The notes: generated by a model from the letters alone, not told the origin. 64,000 nucleotides of DNA from Micavibrio aeruginosavorus_D (GCF_051245535.1 NZ_CP195303.1:1178001-1242000); one strand, 5' to 3'; numbered from the stretch's first letter, positions 36,002 to 45,558 are shown. Program-made: numbers and translations.

Positions 36002-38479
36002 ATGAGTGAAAGCATCCGCGAAGCCACGCAATTGAGCCTGTTCCGCGCCATTGAGGAAGTTATGGGCCAAGCCCTGACCTTGGACAAACATCACCTGATG
36101 CCGGAATTCTTAGAAAGCGTCCCCGCTGCGCTGGTCCAGAACCGCAAATTCTCCGAGATTGTTGCCACCGACCTGCTGGATCTTTATGCCCATGTCGTCA
36201 AAGACGCGCAGGAAGATGATCTGACCATCGATGCTTACTTGCAACTTCTGCAATACCGCTACCCGGATTCTCTGAGCCGCGACGATGCAAAAACGATGCT
36301 GAAGCATCACATTAGCACCCTGAAAAATGAACAGGGCGAGAGAGAATCCCCGACATCCCTGCGTATTACCAAGGATGTGCGTTCGATGGTTCAGGTTCAT
36401 GATTATTTGAAAGGCTGCTACGTCGACATCACGCAAGGGTTTGGTGAAATCTGCTTCTCGAACAATGCCCTTGTTGTTCATGCCGCAGCCAACGCGGTTA
36501 TTGACTCTATTCACTCAGACAACGGCAAAAACCTGCTGAAAAACAGTGGCACCGTTCCGGTCATCAACGACTCGAACAGCAACATTGCCCCGGCATTGCT
36601 GGCCTTGCTAAGCAAAAACACGACAAACATGATCAATGAATCTGCCGATCTGGATGAACATCATGGGCGAAATGACGATGTAAAACGCCTGTCCCGCGTA
36701 TTGTTGCAGAAAAAAGGCGCCAGCGCCCTGCTCCATGGCGACGAAGGCATCGGCAAAAGCACTGTTGTCAAAGCGTTGGCCAAAAACATGGCCGAAGGCA
36801 ACGGCCCGGGCCAAATGAAAACCGGCACGATTTTCAAAATCAATCTGGCTGACATGCTGTACAAGGACTCGTCTAAAATCAAAAAGACGCTGGATGATAT
36901 TATGACGGGCGTATCTGACCACAACAGCAATAATCCGAAAAGCCAGATCGTTCTGTATGTCGATGATTTTGGTTCCGTACCGGCGAATGAACTGCGTGAC
37001 CTGATCAGCTATAAAGCTTCACGCGAAAACAACCTGCATCTGATCGTCAGTGCAACGGAACAGGAAATGTTCCTCCTGAAAAAAACGGCTCCGGCCCTGC
37101 TGGCTCCGTTCGAGACGCTGAAACTGGAAGAACTGCCTGCGGCGATTGCTATGAATCCGCTGCAAACACATGCAAAAAAACTGTCCGATTACCACAGCGT
37201 GGAAATTACACAGGACGCGTTGGACCACATTGCGGAAAAAACAGACCGTTACATGCCGAACGCGTTCCGCCCCGGAAAAGGCATCGGCGTTCTGCTGTCC
37301 GCTGTTGCAGAATCCGAACTGAATAACGAACCCACGCTGAGCACGGATACGATTGACACAATCATCGCCGAAAAAACCGGGCTGCCGCTGGCGTTAATTG
37401 GTGGATCGGCATCGGACCGCATTGAAAATCTGGGCGAAGCCCTGTCCCAACGCATTTTCGGACAGGAAGAGGCTGTTTCGAAAATCTCCAAAACCATCGG
37501 GCTGGTCAATCGCAACCTGCATGATCCGAAAAAACCGCTGGGCGTATTCTACCTGACTGGTGCCAGCGGCGTTGGGAAAAGCGAACTGGCAAAAAGCCTG
37601 TCACAATCGCTGTTCGCGGATGAAAAGGCCCTGATCACCGTCAACTTGGCCGACTTCGCCGACAAACATACGGTCAGCCGAATCGTCGGAGCGCCTCCGG
37701 GCTATCTCGGGTATGGCGAGGAAACAGCGCTGGAAACCGTAGAAAAGAAACCTTTCTCTGTTGTCCTGTTTGACGAAGCGGAAAAGGCTCACCCGGAAGT
37801 GGACAACGCCCTGATGAAAATCATGGACGAAGGCGAGCTGACCCTGCTGAACGGCAAGAAACTCAATTTCCGCAACTGCGTGCTGATCTTCACCAGCAAC
37901 TTGGGGGCCTCGGCCGCACAAAATGCGGCAGATGAAATCGGAAACAGAAATACAATCGGCTTTACACAACCTTCCGCAGAGGACAAGCTGAAGGATGCCG
38001 ATAAAGCCGCATCCACCGAACGGATGCGTGCCGCGAAGGAACGTCTGAAACCGGAATTCCGTAACCGGGCGACGTTTATCGACATGAACAATCTGACGCC
38101 GGATGTTGTTAAAACAATCGCGCTGAAGAAGATTGACGACGTGTCGACAAGCCTGCGCCAGAACAAACTCTATGCCGGATTGACGGTGAAATTGTCCGAC
38201 AATGCGCTGGACGAACTGATGGGCATTGGCTTCGACGCCAAGAACGGTGCCCGCCCGATGGACCGCGCCATCCGCGATTACGTGAAGGTGCCGCTGGCTG
38301 ATTGGTTGAAGCAGAACGAAACCGATTTGGCCGGGGAAACAAAAACCCTGACCGTCGACAGCGTGAAAGACAGCTTCACCGTGACGGCCACCGCGACCGC
38401 CGCAAACCAGAACAAGGTTGGAGCCCCCCAATCAGGCTCCACCCGCAAGCCCGGCGGCCCGACGGCGCAACCGGCTTAA
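36002..38479 (+). CDS. ClpA-like AAA+ unfoldase, paralogue 2 (both modules intact)
   Basis: An 825-residue paralogue of the preceding gene with the same domain order. The N-domain matches at FSEIVATDLLDLYAHVV and EICFSNNAL. The first AAA module keeps a Walker A (HGDEGIGKSTVV, near residue 245) and a Walker B-like LYVDDFG. The second has GASGVGKSELA (near 519), VVLFDEAEKAH, SNLGA and KPEFRNRA. The IGF loop is present in RNTIGFTQ. The C-terminus ends in a Pro/Gly-rich tail, as in paralogue 1 (Pro/Arg-rich there). The leader AGGGAGATACAGAATATG is nearly the same as that of paralogue 1, so the control region was duplicated with the gene. Confidence 0.82.
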   Translation: MSESIREATQLSLFRAIEEVMGQALTLDKHHLMPEFLESVPAALVQNRKFSEIVATDLLDLYAHVVKDAQEDDLTIDAYLQLLQYRYPDSLSRDDAKTMLKHHISTLKNEQGERESPTSLRITKDVRSMVQVHDYLKGCYVDITQGFGEICFSNNALVVHAAANAVIDSIHSDNGKNLLKNSGTVPVINDSNSNIAPALLALLSKNTTNMINESADLDEHHGRNDDVKRLSRVLLQKKGASALLHGDEGIGKSTVVKALAKNMAEGNGPGQMKTGTIFKINLADMLYKDSSKIKKTLDDIMTGVSDHNSNNPKSQIVLYVDDFGSVPANELRDLISYKASRENNLHLIVSATEQEMFLLKKTAPALLAPFETLKLEELPAAIAMNPLQTHAKKLSDYHSVEITQDALDHIAEKTDRYMPNAFRPGKGIGVLLSAVAESELNNEPTLSTDTIDTIIAEKTGLPLALIGGSASDRIENLGEALSQRIFGQEEAVSKISKTIGLVNRNLHDPKKPLGVFYLTGASGVGKSELAKSLSQSLFADEKALITVNLADFADKHTVSRIVGAPPGYLGYGEETALETVEKKPFSVVLFDEAEKAHPEVDNALMKIMDEGELTLLNGKKLNFRNCVLIFTSNLGASAAQNAADEIGNRNTIGFTQPSAEDKLKDADKAASTERMRAAKERLKPEFRNRATFIDMNNLTPDVVKTIALKKIDDVSTSLRQNKLYAGLTVKLSDNALDELMGIGFDAKNGARPMDRAIRDYVKVPLADWLKQNETDLAGETKTLTVDSVKDSFTVTATATAANQNKVGAPQSGSTRKPGGPTAQPA

Positions 38480-38502
38480 CAGACAGCAGTTTTAACACCA
38501 CC

Positions 38503-38538
38503 TTGCCCCCGGCTGGTTAACCCGCCGGGGGCTTTTTC
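38503..38538 (+). terminator. Terminator after ClpA-like paralogue 2
   Basis: A perfect 9-bp stem GCCCCCGGC/GCCGGGGGC with a 10-base loop and TTTTT. Confidence 0.9.
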
Positions 38539-38631
38539 TGCGTTTTGCCCCAAAAAGCCCCTAGCCAAGCCGCCCCCGAATCCCATATACATGGAAAGCC
38601 AGAGTAGAACTTTTCAGGAACATTTCGCACT

Positions 38632-41505
38632 ATGTTAAAGACCATCAGCATCCGCGGCGCGCGGGAACACAATCTGAAAGACGTCGATGTCGATATGCCG
38701 CGCGATTCCCTGATCGTGATGACGGGGCTGTCCGGATCGGGCAAATCCTCGCTCGCCTTTGACACGATTTATGCCGAAGGGCAACGCCGGTACGTCGAAA
38801 GCCTGTCGGCCTATGCCCGCCAGTTTTTGGAATTGATGCAGAAGCCGGATGTGGATTCGATTGAGGGCCTGTCCCCCGCGATTTCCATCGAACAAAAAAC
38901 AACCAGCCGCAACCCCCGCTCCACCGTCGGCACGGTGACGGAGATTTACGATTACATGCGCCTGCTCTGGGCGCGCGTCGGCGTGCCCTATTCCCCCGCA
39001 ACCGGATTACCGATTGAAAGCCAGACGGTCAGCCACATGGTCGACCGCATCATGGCGATGGGCGAAGGCACGAAGCTGTATCTGCTGGCCCCCATCGTGC
39101 GCGGGCGCAAGGGTGAATATAAAAAGGAACTGACCGAGCTGCGCGCCAAAGGGTTCCAACGTGTGAAAATTGACGGCACGTTGTATGAAATTGATGAAAC
39201 GCCCGCGCTGGACAAGAAAATTAAACACGACATCGAAATCGTCGTGGACCGCATTATCGTGCGCGCCGATCTGGGTAACCGTTTGGCCGACTCGGTCGAA
39301 ACCGCGTTGAAAATGGCCGATGGGTTATTGATTGTTGAAAACGCGGACAGTGGCGAACAAACGCTGTTTTCCGAAAAATTCGCCTGCCCGGTATCCGGCT
39401 TTACCATTCCCGAAATCGAACCGCGTTTGTTTTCATTCAACAACCCGCACGGCGCCTGCCCGACATGCGACGGGTTGGGCGTGAAATTGTTGTTTGATGA
39501 ATCACTGGTCGTGCCCGATCCATCCAAAAGCATGGAAGACGGGGCGATTGATCCGTGGTCCAAGAATTTCAGCAAATATTACCTGCAAACCCTCGCCGCC
39601 GTGGCCAAGCATTACAAGGCCACCGTGGACCAGCCGTTTAAATCGATCCCGAAGAAAGTGCGCGACATCATCCTGTATGGCAGCGATGAAGAAGTCATTA
39701 CGTTCTCCTATGACGACGGCGTGCGCAGTTACAAAACGAAAAAGCCGTTCGAAGGCGTCATTCCAAACCTGCAACGCCGCCTGCTGGAAACCGACAGCGC
39801 GGGCGTGCGCGAGGAATTGTCGAAATATCAATCCTCCGCCCCGTGCGAATCCTGTGAGGGCTATCGCCTGAAACCCGAAGCGTTGGCCGTGAAAATCAAC
39901 AAAATCCATATCAGCCAGGCCGCCGAAATGGGCATTGGCGAGGCCATCGACTGGTTCGGGACGCTGGATAAGAAACTGACCAAGCAGCAACGCGCCATTG
40001 CCGAACGGATTTTGAAAGAAATCAATGAACGGCTGCAATTCCTGATGAATGTGGGGTTGGATTACCTCAACCTCTCCCGCTCCTCCGGCACGCTTTCGGG
40101 CGGGGAAAGCCAGCGCATTCGTCTGGCCAGCCAGATTGGCTCGGGCCTGACCGGGGTTCTCTATGTTCTGGACGAACCGTCCATCGGTCTGCACCAGCGC
40201 GATAACAACCGCTTGCTGGAAACACTGAAACGCCTGCGCGATCTGGGCAATACGGTATTGGTCGTCGAACATGACGAAGACGCCATCCGCATGGCCGATT
40301 ATCTGATCGACATGGGCCCCGGTGCCGGCATTCATGGCGGCCAGATCGTGGCGCAAGGCACACCGGACGAAGTGATGAAGAATAAAAACAGCATCACGGC
40401 CGATTACCTGACCGGACGTAAATCCATCGCCGTGCCGAAAACCCGCCGCCCCGGAAAACCGAAACAGTTTATTGAACTAAACGGATGCACCGGAAACAAT
40501 TTGCAAAATATCGACGGGAAAATACCGTTGGGCACCATGACGTGCATCACGGGTGTGTCCGGCTCCGGTAAATCGACCTTTACCATCGATACCTTGTTTC
40601 AGGCCGCCAGCCAGAAATTGATGGGCACGCGCGAAGCGCCGCTGCCGTACAAGGAAATCAAGGGCCTGCACAATGTCGATAAAGTCATCGATATTGACCA
40701 ATCACCGATTGGCCGCACGCCACGCTCGAACCCCGCCACCTACACCGGGGCCTTCACCCCCATCCGCGAATGGTTCGCCGGACTGCCGGAATCCAAAGCC
40801 CGCGGCTATGAACCGGGCCGTTTCTCCTTCAACGTCAAGGGCGGGCGGTGCGAGGCGTGTCAGGGCGATGGCGTCATCAAGATTGAAATGCACTTCCTGC
40901 CCGATGTTTACGTCACATGCGATACATGCGATGGCAAACGCTATAACCGCGAAACGCTGGAAGTGAAATTCAAGAGCCAGTCCATTGCCGACGTTCTGGA
41001 CATGACGATCGAGGAAGCGGCAGAGTTTTTCAAAGCCGTTCCCTCCATCCGCGAGAAAATGGAAACATTGGTCGATGTTGGTCTTGGTTACATCAAGGTC
41101 GGGCAACAGGCCACCACCCTGTCCGGGGGCGAGGCCCAGCGTGTGAAGCTGGCCAAGGAACTGGCGCGCCGGTCCACCGGGCGCACGCTCTATATCCTCG
41201 ATGAACCGACCACGGGCCTGCATTTCGAAGATGTCCGCAAATTGATGGAAGTCCTGCACAAGCTGGTGGATCAGGGCAACAGCGTCGTGGTCATCGAACA
41301 CAATCTGGAAGTCATCAAAACCGCCGACCACATCATCGATATCGGCCCCGAGGGTGGTGATAAAGGCGGACGCATTGTGGCCCAAGGCACACCGGAACAG
41401 GTCGCCGCGACCAAAGGCAGCTATACCGGGCATTATCTGGCCCCGTTGCTGGCCCCGGCAAAGGCCCCCGCGAAAACGGCAGCCAAGGGCAAGAAAACGG
41501 CTTAA
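38632..41505 (+). CDS. uvrA: Excinuclease ABC subunit A
   Basis: The damage-recognition ATPase of nucleotide excision repair. It has 957 residues, full length. The first ABC site is GLSGSGKSSLAF (near residue 32) and the first zinc finger includes CPTCDGLG. The first signature is LSGGESQRIRLASQIG with VLDEPSIGLHQRD. The second site is GVSGSGKSTFT, the second zinc finger is formed by RCEACQGDG and CDTCDGKRYN, and the second signature is LSGGEAQRVKLAKEL with LDEPTTGLH. The C-terminus is a short Ala/Lys tail. AGGAA lies 13 bases before the ATG. Mfd, its transcription-coupled partner, is in the same window. Confidence 0.98.
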   Translation: MLKTISIRGAREHNLKDVDVDMPRDSLIVMTGLSGSGKSSLAFDTIYAEGQRRYVESLSAYARQFLELMQKPDVDSIEGLSPAISIEQKTTSRNPRSTVGTVTEIYDYMRLLWARVGVPYSPATGLPIESQTVSHMVDRIMAMGEGTKLYLLAPIVRGRKGEYKKELTELRAKGFQRVKIDGTLYEIDETPALDKKIKHDIEIVVDRIIVRADLGNRLADSVETALKMADGLLIVENADSGEQTLFSEKFACPVSGFTIPEIEPRLFSFNNPHGACPTCDGLGVKLLFDESLVVPDPSKSMEDGAIDPWSKNFSKYYLQTLAAVAKHYKATVDQPFKSIPKKVRDIILYGSDEEVITFSYDDGVRSYKTKKPFEGVIPNLQRRLLETDSAGVREELSKYQSSAPCESCEGYRLKPEALAVKINKIHISQAAEMGIGEAIDWFGTLDKKLTKQQRAIAERILKEINERLQFLMNVGLDYLNLSRSSGTLSGGESQRIRLASQIGSGLTGVLYVLDEPSIGLHQRDNNRLLETLKRLRDLGNTVLVVEHDEDAIRMADYLIDMGPGAGIHGGQIVAQGTPDEVMKNKNSITADYLTGRKSIAVPKTRRPGKPKQFIELNGCTGNNLQNIDGKIPLGTMTCITGVSGSGKSTFTIDTLFQAASQKLMGTREAPLPYKEIKGLHNVDKVIDIDQSPIGRTPRSNPATYTGAFTPIREWFAGLPESKARGYEPGRFSFNVKGGRCEACQGDGVIKIEMHFLPDVYVTCDTCDGKRYNRETLEVKFKSQSIADVLDMTIEEAAEFFKAVPSIREKMETLVDVGLGYIKVGQQATTLSGGEAQRVKLAKELARRSTGRTLYILDEPTTGLHFEDVRKLMEVLHKLVDQGNSVVVIEHNLEVIKTADHIIDIGPEGGDKGGRIVAQGTPEQVAATKGSYTGHYLAPLLAPAKAPAKTAAKGKKTA

Positions 41506-41531
41506 GGCCCTTTTCGCCAGCACACACCCTC

Positions 41532-41619
41532 GTCATCCCCGCCTTGTGCGGGGATCCGGGGGCCATAAGTCGCAACTTGCCCCGGTCCTTTCCGGATCCC
41601 CGCACAAGGCGGGGATGAC
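41532..41619. repeat. 28-bp perfect inverted repeat, GTCATCCCCGC type
   Basis: The arms at 41532-41559 and 41592-41619 are perfect reverse complements over 28 bp, with a 32-base spacer. The ends GTCATCCCCGC/GCGGGGATGAC match the dispersed palindromes at 2284-2369 and 63308-63375. It lies between uvrA and the J-domain gene. Confidence 0.9.
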
Positions 41620-41775
41620 AATGTGTGGCAATTAACACATTGAAATAAAACAATAAAATCACATAAATTTCCCTCTTGCGCCGCGCCCTCAAGTTATGGT
41701 AAATATAAGGACGCCTGAATTCAAAAAAACCAATAAAAATCAGGCCTCAAATGGGTAAAAAAACGGTGGTGTGCA

Positions 41776-42759
41776 ATGTTAAACGGCAAGACATATTACG
41801 AAATTCTGGGCGTTGATCAGAAAGCGGAAGACGCGGTGATCAAAGCCGCCTATCGCGCGATGACCAGCAAATATCACCCCGACAAAAATCCGGGCGATAA
41901 AGCAGCCGAAGAAAAAACCAAAGAAGCCAATATTGCCTATGCCGCGCTGAAAGAAGATCGCGCCGGATATGACCGCATACTGGCGGCCACCGCCACGGCA
42001 CACAAACCCACCGTCAACCAACCGCCTTCCACCGAGGTGCGCGAATCTCATAAACCGCCGCAAGTTTATACAGAACCCAAACGGCCACAGACGATTGTAC
42101 CGGAATCCGAAAAACCCGGCTTTGATCGCGCCGAACAAAAACCGGGATTTGAACGCAGCCAACGCAACGCCGCGCAGCGCGAAGCCAATCTGCAAAAGAA
42201 ATCCGGTATGGGTAAATATTTCTTGGCTGCCGCTTTGGGCGGCGCGGCCTTGTGGGCCTATAACGAATATTTCAAGAACGATATCGACATCAAACCCGTT
42301 CCGACCCCTGCGCCGCAAACAATTCAGCAAGCGCCAACCGCCCCGGTTGAAAAACAACCGGCGGGCAATGGCTACGTTCTCCAACGTGGTGATATTTCCC
42401 CGCAATGGAAAACCATCGTTTGCACATCGCAATTGAAACAAGGCCAGTATGGCGATACCCAATATATTCAGGGCACCCACCTGCCCCACCAATTTGATCA
42501 AGACGCCGTGATCGAAGCGATGAAACGTGATTCGAACAGCGAGCTGGTCAATATGGCCCGCAGGAACAACACGCACATTCGCGTGACCTATGCCCATGTT
42601 GGTCAGGCCGCGAAACCCATCATTCACAACATCACGAACACGTTCTCGCTGAAATGCGATCCGGGCTACCGCCAATATCCGGGACCGAAGGAATCAAACT
42701 ATAAACTGCAGGATTTCATGACCAAGCCGATCAGTGATCTGAAACCGACCCGGCAATAA
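41776..42759 (+). CDS. Membrane-anchored J-domain protein
   Basis: A 327-residue protein. Residues 1-70 form a J-domain with the HPD motif (H34-P35-D36) in SKYHPDKNPGD, which would stimulate a DnaK-type ATPase. A proline-rich linker follows. A single membrane helix (KYFLAAALGGAALWAY, near residues 152-168) is next, then a C-terminal domain of about 130 residues with two cysteines and QRGDISPQWKTIVC that I do not recognise. The C-terminal part lies on the far side of the membrane from the J-domain. The next gene starts 12 bp downstream and also encodes a membrane protein, so the pair probably works together. Confidence 0.8.
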   Translation: MLNGKTYYEILGVDQKAEDAVIKAAYRAMTSKYHPDKNPGDKAAEEKTKEANIAYAALKEDRAGYDRILAATATAHKPTVNQPPSTEVRESHKPPQVYTEPKRPQTIVPESEKPGFDRAEQKPGFERSQRNAAQREANLQKKSGMGKYFLAAALGGAALWAYNEYFKNDIDIKPVPTPAPQTIQQAPTAPVEKQPAGNGYVLQRGDISPQWKTIVCTSQLKQGQYGDTQYIQGTHLPHQFDQDAVIEAMKRDSNSELVNMARRNNTHIRVTYAHVGQAAKPIIHNITNTFSLKCDPGYRQYPGPKESNYKLQDFMTKPISDLKPTRQ

Positions 42760-42771
42760 GGACAGAGCATC

Positions 42772-43779
42772 ATGACCGAACAAAACAACAAACCCGACGT
42801 CGATAAAATTGAACATGCGCAACAACCGAACGGTTTTAAAGAGCGCCTGAAAAGCTTCGGGCAGGCTTTTAAACAACACGGCGCCAGCGGCTTGAACAAA
42901 GCCCCGGGTGTTTTGAAAAAGAGCGGCCTTCTGTTCGGCTCTGGCCTGCTGAAAACCGGCAAAGTCATGGGTACAGCAGCCTTGGTCGGCACCTTTTTAG
43001 CCGCAAAGAAGCTGGGCGTTAAACGCGGATTGGCCTTGTTCGTTGGCTTGCCTCTGCTTGCAGGTGCGGCCATTGCCTTTGGCGGCATTGCCATCCCCGC
43101 AGCCGTCGCGATTGGCGGTTTTCTCGGCATCAAGAAATTAAACCAATACGTCCCCTTGCAAAAAATTCTGGGTTGGACCGCCCTGTCCCCCATCATTATC
43201 GCAGCCGGGCAATTGTTGTTTCAGGAACGTGTGAACCCGATCAATTACCCGAAAGACTCGTTTGACTATATGGTGAGCCAATCGGGCGCTAATTATAAAA
43301 CCATGGGCTCCTATATCATGACCGGTGGCATGTGGGCCGTGGACAAGGTTAATCAGGGTATTGATGCCAGCACAGTTCCGGGTACGAAGCTTCACGATAT
43401 TGCTGCGGATCATGGCGTTGTCGAAAAACCAAAAACACCGACAGCCATGCTGAACATCCCCGACAACCATATGGCCATTGAATGCTATCCGAAAATGACG
43501 CAGGATTTCAAAAAGGCGAATGGCAAGGAAATCACATCGCTGAAGAAGTTTAGCCATGCGCGACTGGAGCAATGGAAAAAAGACCCTAATGGCTTGCTGA
43601 TGCAATATGCCGCCAAGGGTGACGTGATGATCATTTATCCGAAATTCAATGACAAAGCCCAAACGCTGGCCGCCCCGAAATCATTCGAAGCCGGATCCTA
43701 CGCCGCGTGCCCGACCGGGTATGAACGCGATTTGCACCAACTGAAAGCCTGGATGCAAAATAAACACACCGCGCGGTAA
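42772..43779 (+). CDS. Multi-span membrane protein, operon partner of J-domain protein
   Basis: A 335-residue protein, not recognised. A basic N-terminal region (about 1-45) is followed by hydrophobic stretches: VMGTAALVGTFLAA, LALFVGLPLLAGAAIAF, IAIPAAVAIGGFL and ILGWTALSPIIIAAGQLLF. The last 190 residues are soluble. Two cysteines lie in the C-terminal part (IECYPKM and AACPTGYE), and the ACPTGYERDLHQLKAWM end recalls the CDPGYRQYPGP end of the upstream protein. AAGGACAGAG precedes the ATG. A terminator follows, closing a two-gene operon. Confidence 0.7.
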   Translation: MTEQNNKPDVDKIEHAQQPNGFKERLKSFGQAFKQHGASGLNKAPGVLKKSGLLFGSGLLKTGKVMGTAALVGTFLAAKKLGVKRGLALFVGLPLLAGAAIAFGGIAIPAAVAIGGFLGIKKLNQYVPLQKILGWTALSPIIIAAGQLLFQERVNPINYPKDSFDYMVSQSGANYKTMGSYIMTGGMWAVDKVNQGIDASTVPGTKLHDIAADHGVVEKPKTPTAMLNIPDNHMAIECYPKMTQDFKKANGKEITSLKKFSHARLEQWKKDPNGLLMQYAAKGDVMIIYPKFNDKAQTLAAPKSFEAGSYAACPTGYERDLHQLKAWMQNKHTAR

Positions 43780-43795
43780 TCGCGGCCAATCGAAA

Positions 43796-43828
43796 AACAA
43801 AAAACCTCCCATGCGGGAGGTTTTTTCT
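43796..43828. terminator. Bidirectional terminator between convergent genes
   Basis: A stem CCTCCC/GGGAGG in an A-rich and T-rich frame (AAAAACCTCCC ... GGGAGGTTTTTT). It serves the plus-strand membrane gene and the minus-strand nsrR. Confidence 0.85.
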
Positions 43829-44244
43829 TATCCAAAGAGTGATTTATTCTTTACCGTATCCGCCAATGTATGTTTGTTCAGCGCCGCAATAAAGGCGCGA
43901 TTGGCATCGTGCAAATAATGTTTCAACTGGCACGCGCCCGTAATTTTACATGTATTGGTTTCACGATCGAAACATTCAACCAAATTCATATTGGGCTCCA
44001 ACGCCTGAACAATATCACCCAAAGGCAATTGTACGGTTCCTTCGGCCAGACGGATGCCACCGCCTCGCCCCTTGGCCGAAACGATGTATCCCGTCTGCGA
44101 TAAATGGTGCACCACCTTCACCAGATGGTTTTTGGATATGCCGTAATGGTCGGCAATATCCTTAACGCTGCACATCTGCCCGGTGCGCGCCGCCAAAAAC
44201 ATCAATGTTCTCAACCCATAATCTGTAAAAACGGTCAGTTGCAT
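43828..44244 (-). CDS. nsrR: Rrf2-family nitric oxide sensor NsrR
   Basis: A 138-residue repressor. It starts MQLTVFTDYGLRTLMFLA, almost the family consensus, with the winged helix ISKNHLVKVVHHLSQTGY and RGGGIRL. Three cysteines (C91, C99, C105) sit where NsrR ligates its Fe-S cluster, although the first spacing is longer than in E. coli. Nitric oxide destroys the cluster and releases DNA. The gene is divergent from hmp and a perfect palindrome lies between the two, so hmp is the obvious target. Confidence 0.92.
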   Translation of the reverse strand: MQLTVFTDYGLRTLMFLAARTGQMCSVKDIADHYGISKNHLVKVVHHLSQTGYIVSAKGRGGGIRLAEGTVQLPLGDIVQALEPNMNLVECFDRETNTCKITGACQLKHYLHDANRAFIAALNKHTLADTVKNKSLFG

Positions 44245-44283
44245 ACAACCCTCATATCATGCTTGACCTTTGTAACATATTTT

Positions 44284-44310
44284 ATAATATGTATTCAAAA
44301 TACATATTAT
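44284..44310. promoter_or_regulatory. NsrR operator-like palindrome
   Basis: The arms ATAATATGTATT (44284-44295) and AATACATATTAT (44299-44310) are perfect inverted copies with a 3-base spacer. The inner part fits the 11-1-11 layout AAnATGnATTT of NsrR sites. It lies 13 bases before the hmp start, overlapping the expected promoter. Confidence 0.8.
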
Positions 44311-44322
44311 AGGAATCACATC

Positions 44323-45558
44323 ATGCTCAACCAAAAAACCATCGATATCGTTAAATCCACCGCCCCCGTTCTGGACCAGCACGGCGAAACGCTGACCCGG
44401 CATTTTTACCAGCGCATGTTCACGCATAACCCGGAAGTGGCCCCATTTTTTAACCCCGCCAACCAGAAATCCGGCAGCCAGCAACGCGCCCTCGCCGCGG
44501 CCATCTGCGCCTATGCCGCGAACATCGACAATCTGGAAGTTTTGGGCAATGCGGTTGAATTGATCGCACAAAAACACGCCTCCCTGCATATTAAACCGGA
44601 CCATTATCCGATCGTCGGTGAAAACCTGCTCGCCTCCATCCGCGAAGTTCTGGGCGATGCGGCGACCGATGACATTATCAATGCATGGGCCGAAGCTTAT
44701 GGCTTTCTGGCCAATATCCTGATCAACCGCGAAGCCCAGATTTACAAAGAAAACGCCACCATGCCCGGCGGATGGGATGGTTTCAAAAAGTTCCGCGTGA
44801 TCCGTAAAGAACGTGAAAGCAGCATTATCACGTCACTCTATCTGGCTCCGGCGGATTCCTCGCCCCTGCCTACGTTTAAAGCCGGCCAATACATCACCAT
44901 CCGTATGCCCACCGCGGACGGATCAACCACCATGCGGAATTACAGCCTGTCCGACAAACCGGGCCAGGATTACTTTCGCATCAGTGTGAAACGCGAAGTC
45001 CCCCCGGAATCCAGCACACCAGCCGGATATGTTTCAAATATGCTGCATGATATGGTGAACACGGGGGATGCGGTTGAACTCTCCGCCCCTTGCGGCGAAT
45101 TTTTCTTCGACCCGTCGGAACACCATGCCCGCCCGTTGGTTTTGCTGGCTGCGGGGATTGGCATTACACCGTTGATGAGCATTCTTCTGACCGCATTGGA
45201 ATCGCAGAAAGACCGCCCTGTCTTCCTGATCCACGGATGCCTGGACACCAGCGTTCAACCTTTTAAACCGACACTGGATAATCTGGCGCAGAGCCATAAA
45301 AATCTGCACGTCCATTACCGCTACAGCGATTTGAAACCGTCTGATGTTGCGGACACCAAAGACGCCAGCGCGGGATTCATTGATGCAGAATTGATTGAAT
45401 CCCTCATTCCGGGACGTGATGCCGATTATTATTTCTGCGGCCCAAAAATTTTCATGGTGAACATTTACCACCATCTTCTGGATTGGGGCATTCCGGCATC
45501 ACAGGTGCATTTCGAATTTTTTGGCCCGCGTCAGGAGCTGGAGAAAAAAGCAGCCTGA
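44323..45558 (+). CDS. hmp: Flavohemoprotein (nitric oxide dioxygenase)
   Basis: Oxidises nitric oxide to nitrate with oxygen and NAD(P)H. It has 411 residues. The globin domain (1-140) has Tyr29 in FYQRMF and the proximal heme His85 in KHASLHIKPDHYPIVG. The FAD domain has RNYSLSD, and the C-terminal NAD(P) domain has AAGIGITPLM and CGPKIFMVNI, ending with FEFFGPRQEL. The frame runs on to 44104, but AGGA before the ATG at 44323 and the globin start fix it. The NsrR-type palindrome is just upstream. Confidence 0.97.
   Translation: MLNQKTIDIVKSTAPVLDQHGETLTRHFYQRMFTHNPEVAPFFNPANQKSGSQQRALAAAICAYAANIDNLEVLGNAVELIAQKHASLHIKPDHYPIVGENLLASIREVLGDAATDDIINAWAEAYGFLANILINREAQIYKENATMPGGWDGFKKFRVIRKERESSIITSLYLAPADSSPLPTFKAGQYITIRMPTADGSTTMRNYSLSDKPGQDYFRISVKREVPPESSTPAGYVSNMLHDMVNTGDAVELSAPCGEFFFDPSEHHARPLVLLAAGIGITPLMSILLTALESQKDRPVFLIHGCLDTSVQPFKPTLDNLAQSHKNLHVHYRYSDLKPSDVADTKDASAGFIDAELIESLIPGRDADYYFCGPKIFMVNIYHHLLDWGIPASQVHFEFFGPRQELEKKAA

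Noticed and set aside
41532..41619. Terminator of uvrA
   Set aside because: The arms are far too long and the spacer too wide, with no T run. It belongs to the dispersed repeat family, though it may still slow polymerase.
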